NCBI RefSeq assembly: GCF_005844085.1
Contig: NZ_VCDI01000002.1
Coordinates: 434,001-498,000, forward strand
Length of the DNA: 64,000 nucleotides
Source of the DNA: Lichenicoccus roseus
Lineage (GTDB): Bacteria > Pseudomonadota > Alphaproteobacteria > Acetobacterales > Acetobacteraceae
Reading direction: 5' to 3'
The notes under the pieces were generated by a model. The model had not been told where the DNA came from. It made no database searches and saw nothing but the letters and a program-made list of their open reading frames with translations. The translations under genes were made by a program, and so were the position numbers. This document shows positions 62,838 through 64,000 of this stretch, in pieces; the first letter of the stretch is position 1, and the number at the start of each line of letters is the position of its first letter.

Positions 62838-63728
62838 ATGCGATCCAGACCCCCTGCAGGACAGACCACCCGCCCGGCCAGCCCGCCCGCCGCCAAGGCA
62901 AGGCCGCCCGGTCCCCGATCGTCGCAAACCCAGCCCGACCGCGCCCATGCCGGTACGCATGGGGCCGCCCGGTCCGGTGCGGCACCGAGAGGCAGTGGCG
63001 GCGGTCTCTGGCTCTATGGCCTGCATCCGGTCGAGGCGGCGCTGCGCAATCCGCAGCGAAGGCTGCGCCGCCTGCTCCTGACCGAGGAGGCCGAGGCGAC
63101 GCTGACGCAGCGCCTCGGCACCCGCAACGGTACGCCCTGGCCGCTGGCGGTGGAGCGCACCGATCGGGCGCGGCTCGACGCCCTGGTCGGGCGCGACGCG
63201 GTGCACCAGGGGGCCGCCCTGCAGGCCGATCCGCTGGCGTCTCCCACCCTGGAGGCGGCGCTGCAGCGTCCCGGTCCGGTGCTGGTGCTCGACCAGGTCA
63301 GCGATCCGCGCAACGTCGGCGCCATCCTGCGCTCGGCGTCGGCGTTCGGGGCGGCGGCGGTCGTGGTGCAGGATCGCAATGCGCCGGAGGAAACCGGGGC
63401 GCTCGCCAAGGCGGCATCCGGCGCGCTCGAGACCATGCCGCTGCTGCGCGCCGTCAATTTGTCGCGCACGCTGGTCGCCCTGAAGGCGGCCGGGCTCTGG
63501 GTAGTCGGCCTCGACGCCGGCGGTGGCGTGCTGGTGGGCGACGCCTTCCGCGAACGTCGCGTCGCCCTGGTGCTGGGCGCCGAGGGCGAGGGCCTGCGCC
63601 GGCTGACGCGCGAGACCTGCGACGAGATCGCCGGCCTGCACATGCCGGGCGGAATGGAAAGCCTGAACGTCTCCAACGCTGCCGCCGTAGCCCTCTACGA
63701 ACTGATACGCCAGAGCCAGTCTGCCTGA
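62838..63728 (+). CDS. rlmB: 23S rRNA (guanosine-2'-O-)-methyltransferase RlmB
   Basis: A SpoU-family SPOUT methyltransferase (296 aa) that methylates the ribose of G2251 in the peptidyl-transferase P loop. A basic, Pro-rich N-terminal extension of about 55 residues precedes the substrate-binding domain (WLYGLHPVEAALRNPQRRLR). The knot motifs are LDQVSDPRNVGAILRSASAF, ALVLGAEGEGLRRL and SLNVSNAAAVALYE. ATG at 62838. The gene faces the truncated acyltransferase across a structured 170-bp gap. Confidence 0.95.
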   Translation: MRSRPPAGQTTRPASPPAAKARPPGPRSSQTQPDRAHAGTHGAARSGAAPRGSGGGLWLYGLHPVEAALRNPQRRLRRLLLTEEAEATLTQRLGTRNGTPWPLAVERTDRARLDALVGRDAVHQGAALQADPLASPTLEAALQRPGPVLVLDQVSDPRNVGAILRSASAFGAAAVVVQDRNAPEETGALAKAASGALETMPLLRAVNLSRTLVALKAAGLWVVGLDAGGGVLVGDAFRERRVALVLGAEGEGLRRLTRETCDEIAGLHMPGGMESLNVSNAAAVALYELIRQSQSA

Positions 63729-63742
63729 ACGGCACGAAAAAA

Positions 63743-63895
63743 CCGCGCCGGGCTGGGCCAGGTCATGTCAGAGGCGCCCTTTGGGCGCCGCCCGGCGTGG
63801 CTGTATAGAACCGGAGCGGATCGGCCTCCTGGCCGTGAGTACCGGAAGCGCGGAAAGCCGCGTCGGATGACCGACATGGCCCAGCCCGGTGCGGT
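63743..63895. ncRNA. candidate structured RNA or bidirectional 3' element
   Basis: About 150 bp fold into a multi-hairpin element on either strand. Outer arms ACCGCGCCGGGCTGGGCCA (63743-63761) and TGGCCCAGCCCGGTGCGGT (63877-63895) pair with one mismatch, closing about 115 nt. Inside are GGCGCCC-TTT-GGGCGCC (63774-63790), CGGCC-TCCT-GGCCG, CGCGG-AAAG-CCGCG and GTCGG-ATGA-CCGAC. On the minus strand the closing stem ends in T6 directly after GCGCGG, as in an intrinsic terminator; on the plus strand the tail is TCTTTC. It could be a 3' UTR structure or a small RNA. No known RNA family is recognised. Confidence 0.45.
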
Positions 63896-63898
63896 CTT

Positions 63899-64000
63899 TC
63901 AGATGATGTAGTCCAGGGGGGGTAGCGTCTGGTCCATGGTGAAGGCCGGCATCGACGAGTGCTTGGTGCCGACCCGACGGGCCGGGTTGCCGACCACCGT
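63899..64000 (-). CDS. hexapeptide-repeat acyltransferase, C-terminal fragment
   Basis: Only the last 33 codons lie in the window, and the gene continues beyond the edge. TVVGNPARRVG is the typical exit from the left-handed beta helix of LpxA/CysE/maa-type acyltransferases or gamma carbonic anhydrases. It ends LPPLDYII. The tail beyond the helix (KHSSMPAFTMDQ) is unassigned. It is convergent with rlmB. Confidence 0.55.
   Translation of the reverse strand, partial: TVVGNPARRVGTKHSSMPAFTMDQTLPPLDYII

Noticed and set aside
63743-63895. Identification of the structured element as 4.5S SRP RNA or 6S RNA.
   Set aside because: The SRP GGAAG/AGCAG tetraloop region and the 6S central bubble layout are not seen, so it is left unassigned.

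Overview
The window is high-GC DNA from an aerobic alphaproteobacterium, most likely of the Acetobacteraceae or a close relative. I infer this from gene content and compact organisation: the aerobic (CobN-type) cobalamin route, a tRNA-Trp/secE/nusG block, PqiABC, an Xre/RES toxin-antitoxin pair, a bacteriophytochrome and many TonB receptors. Genes are dense, with many ATGA or GTGA stop/start overlaps. I see no insertion sequence, prophage, CRISPR array or rRNA operon. Four tRNA genes are present: Thr(CGT), Trp(CCA), Gly(TCC) and Tyr(GTA).

Layout: 0-9 kb holds a leftward operon of antitoxin, RES toxin, haloacetate-dehalogenase-like hydrolase, ABC ATPase and ABC permease. It is followed by rmuC, a carotenoid oxygenase divergent from a TetR gene, a type II haloacid dehalogenase and a PsiE-like protein. 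9-11.6 kb is a cobalamin block (bluB, cbiB, cobC). 11.9-18.7 kb holds a membrane protein, ilvC-ilvN-ilvB, miaA and serB. 18.7-29.6 kb holds a MOSC protein, a spore-photolyase-like radical SAM protein, the second cobalamin block (cobQ-cobO-cobU leftward; a DUF1636-like gene, cobW and cobN rightward) and a membrane protein. 29.8-35.4 kb is signalling: a coiled-coil protein, a KaiC-like double ATPase coupled to a hybrid histidine kinase, and a GAF-GGDEF diguanylate cyclase. 35.5-41 kb has tRNAs, pqiABC and secE-nusG. 41-43.6 kb has small lipoproteins, a lone receiver and small unknowns. 43.6-51.3 kb is a LysR-associated locus that looks built to scavenge organosulfur or a similar substrate: LLM flavin monooxygenase, class II aldolase, sulfonate-type binding protein, acyl-CoA-dehydrogenase-like oxidase and TonB receptor. 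51.3-54.2 kb is a broken bacteriophytochrome hybrid kinase. 54.3-64 kb holds selO, a Gly/Tyr-rich lipoprotein, a TPR/ATP-grasp-like protein, a TonB receptor under a perfect GTTATA-type palindrome, an Xre and a MarR regulator, a CDP-alcohol phosphatidyltransferase, tRNA-Tyr, rlmB, and a strongly structured segment before a truncated hexapeptide acyltransferase.

Functional links: bluB makes the lower ligand, cbiB and cobC build and attach the aminopropanol arm, cobN inserts cobalt, cobO adenylates the corrin, cobQ amidates it and cobU activates the nucleotide-loop precursor. Together they cover much of late aerobic B12 synthesis. The sulfonate-like locus lacks its own permease and ATPase; an SBP-less ABC permease/ATPase pair of the same family lies at 0.4-1.9 kb.

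The items most worth a second look are the organosulfur-like locus with a shared GTGGTTT element, the doubly disrupted phytochrome (in-frame TAG plus a -1 frameshift), the Zur-like palindrome before a TonB receptor, the toxin gene translationally coupled to a dehalogenase-like hydrolase, the KaiC/kinase pair, and the structured RNA-like element after rlmB.
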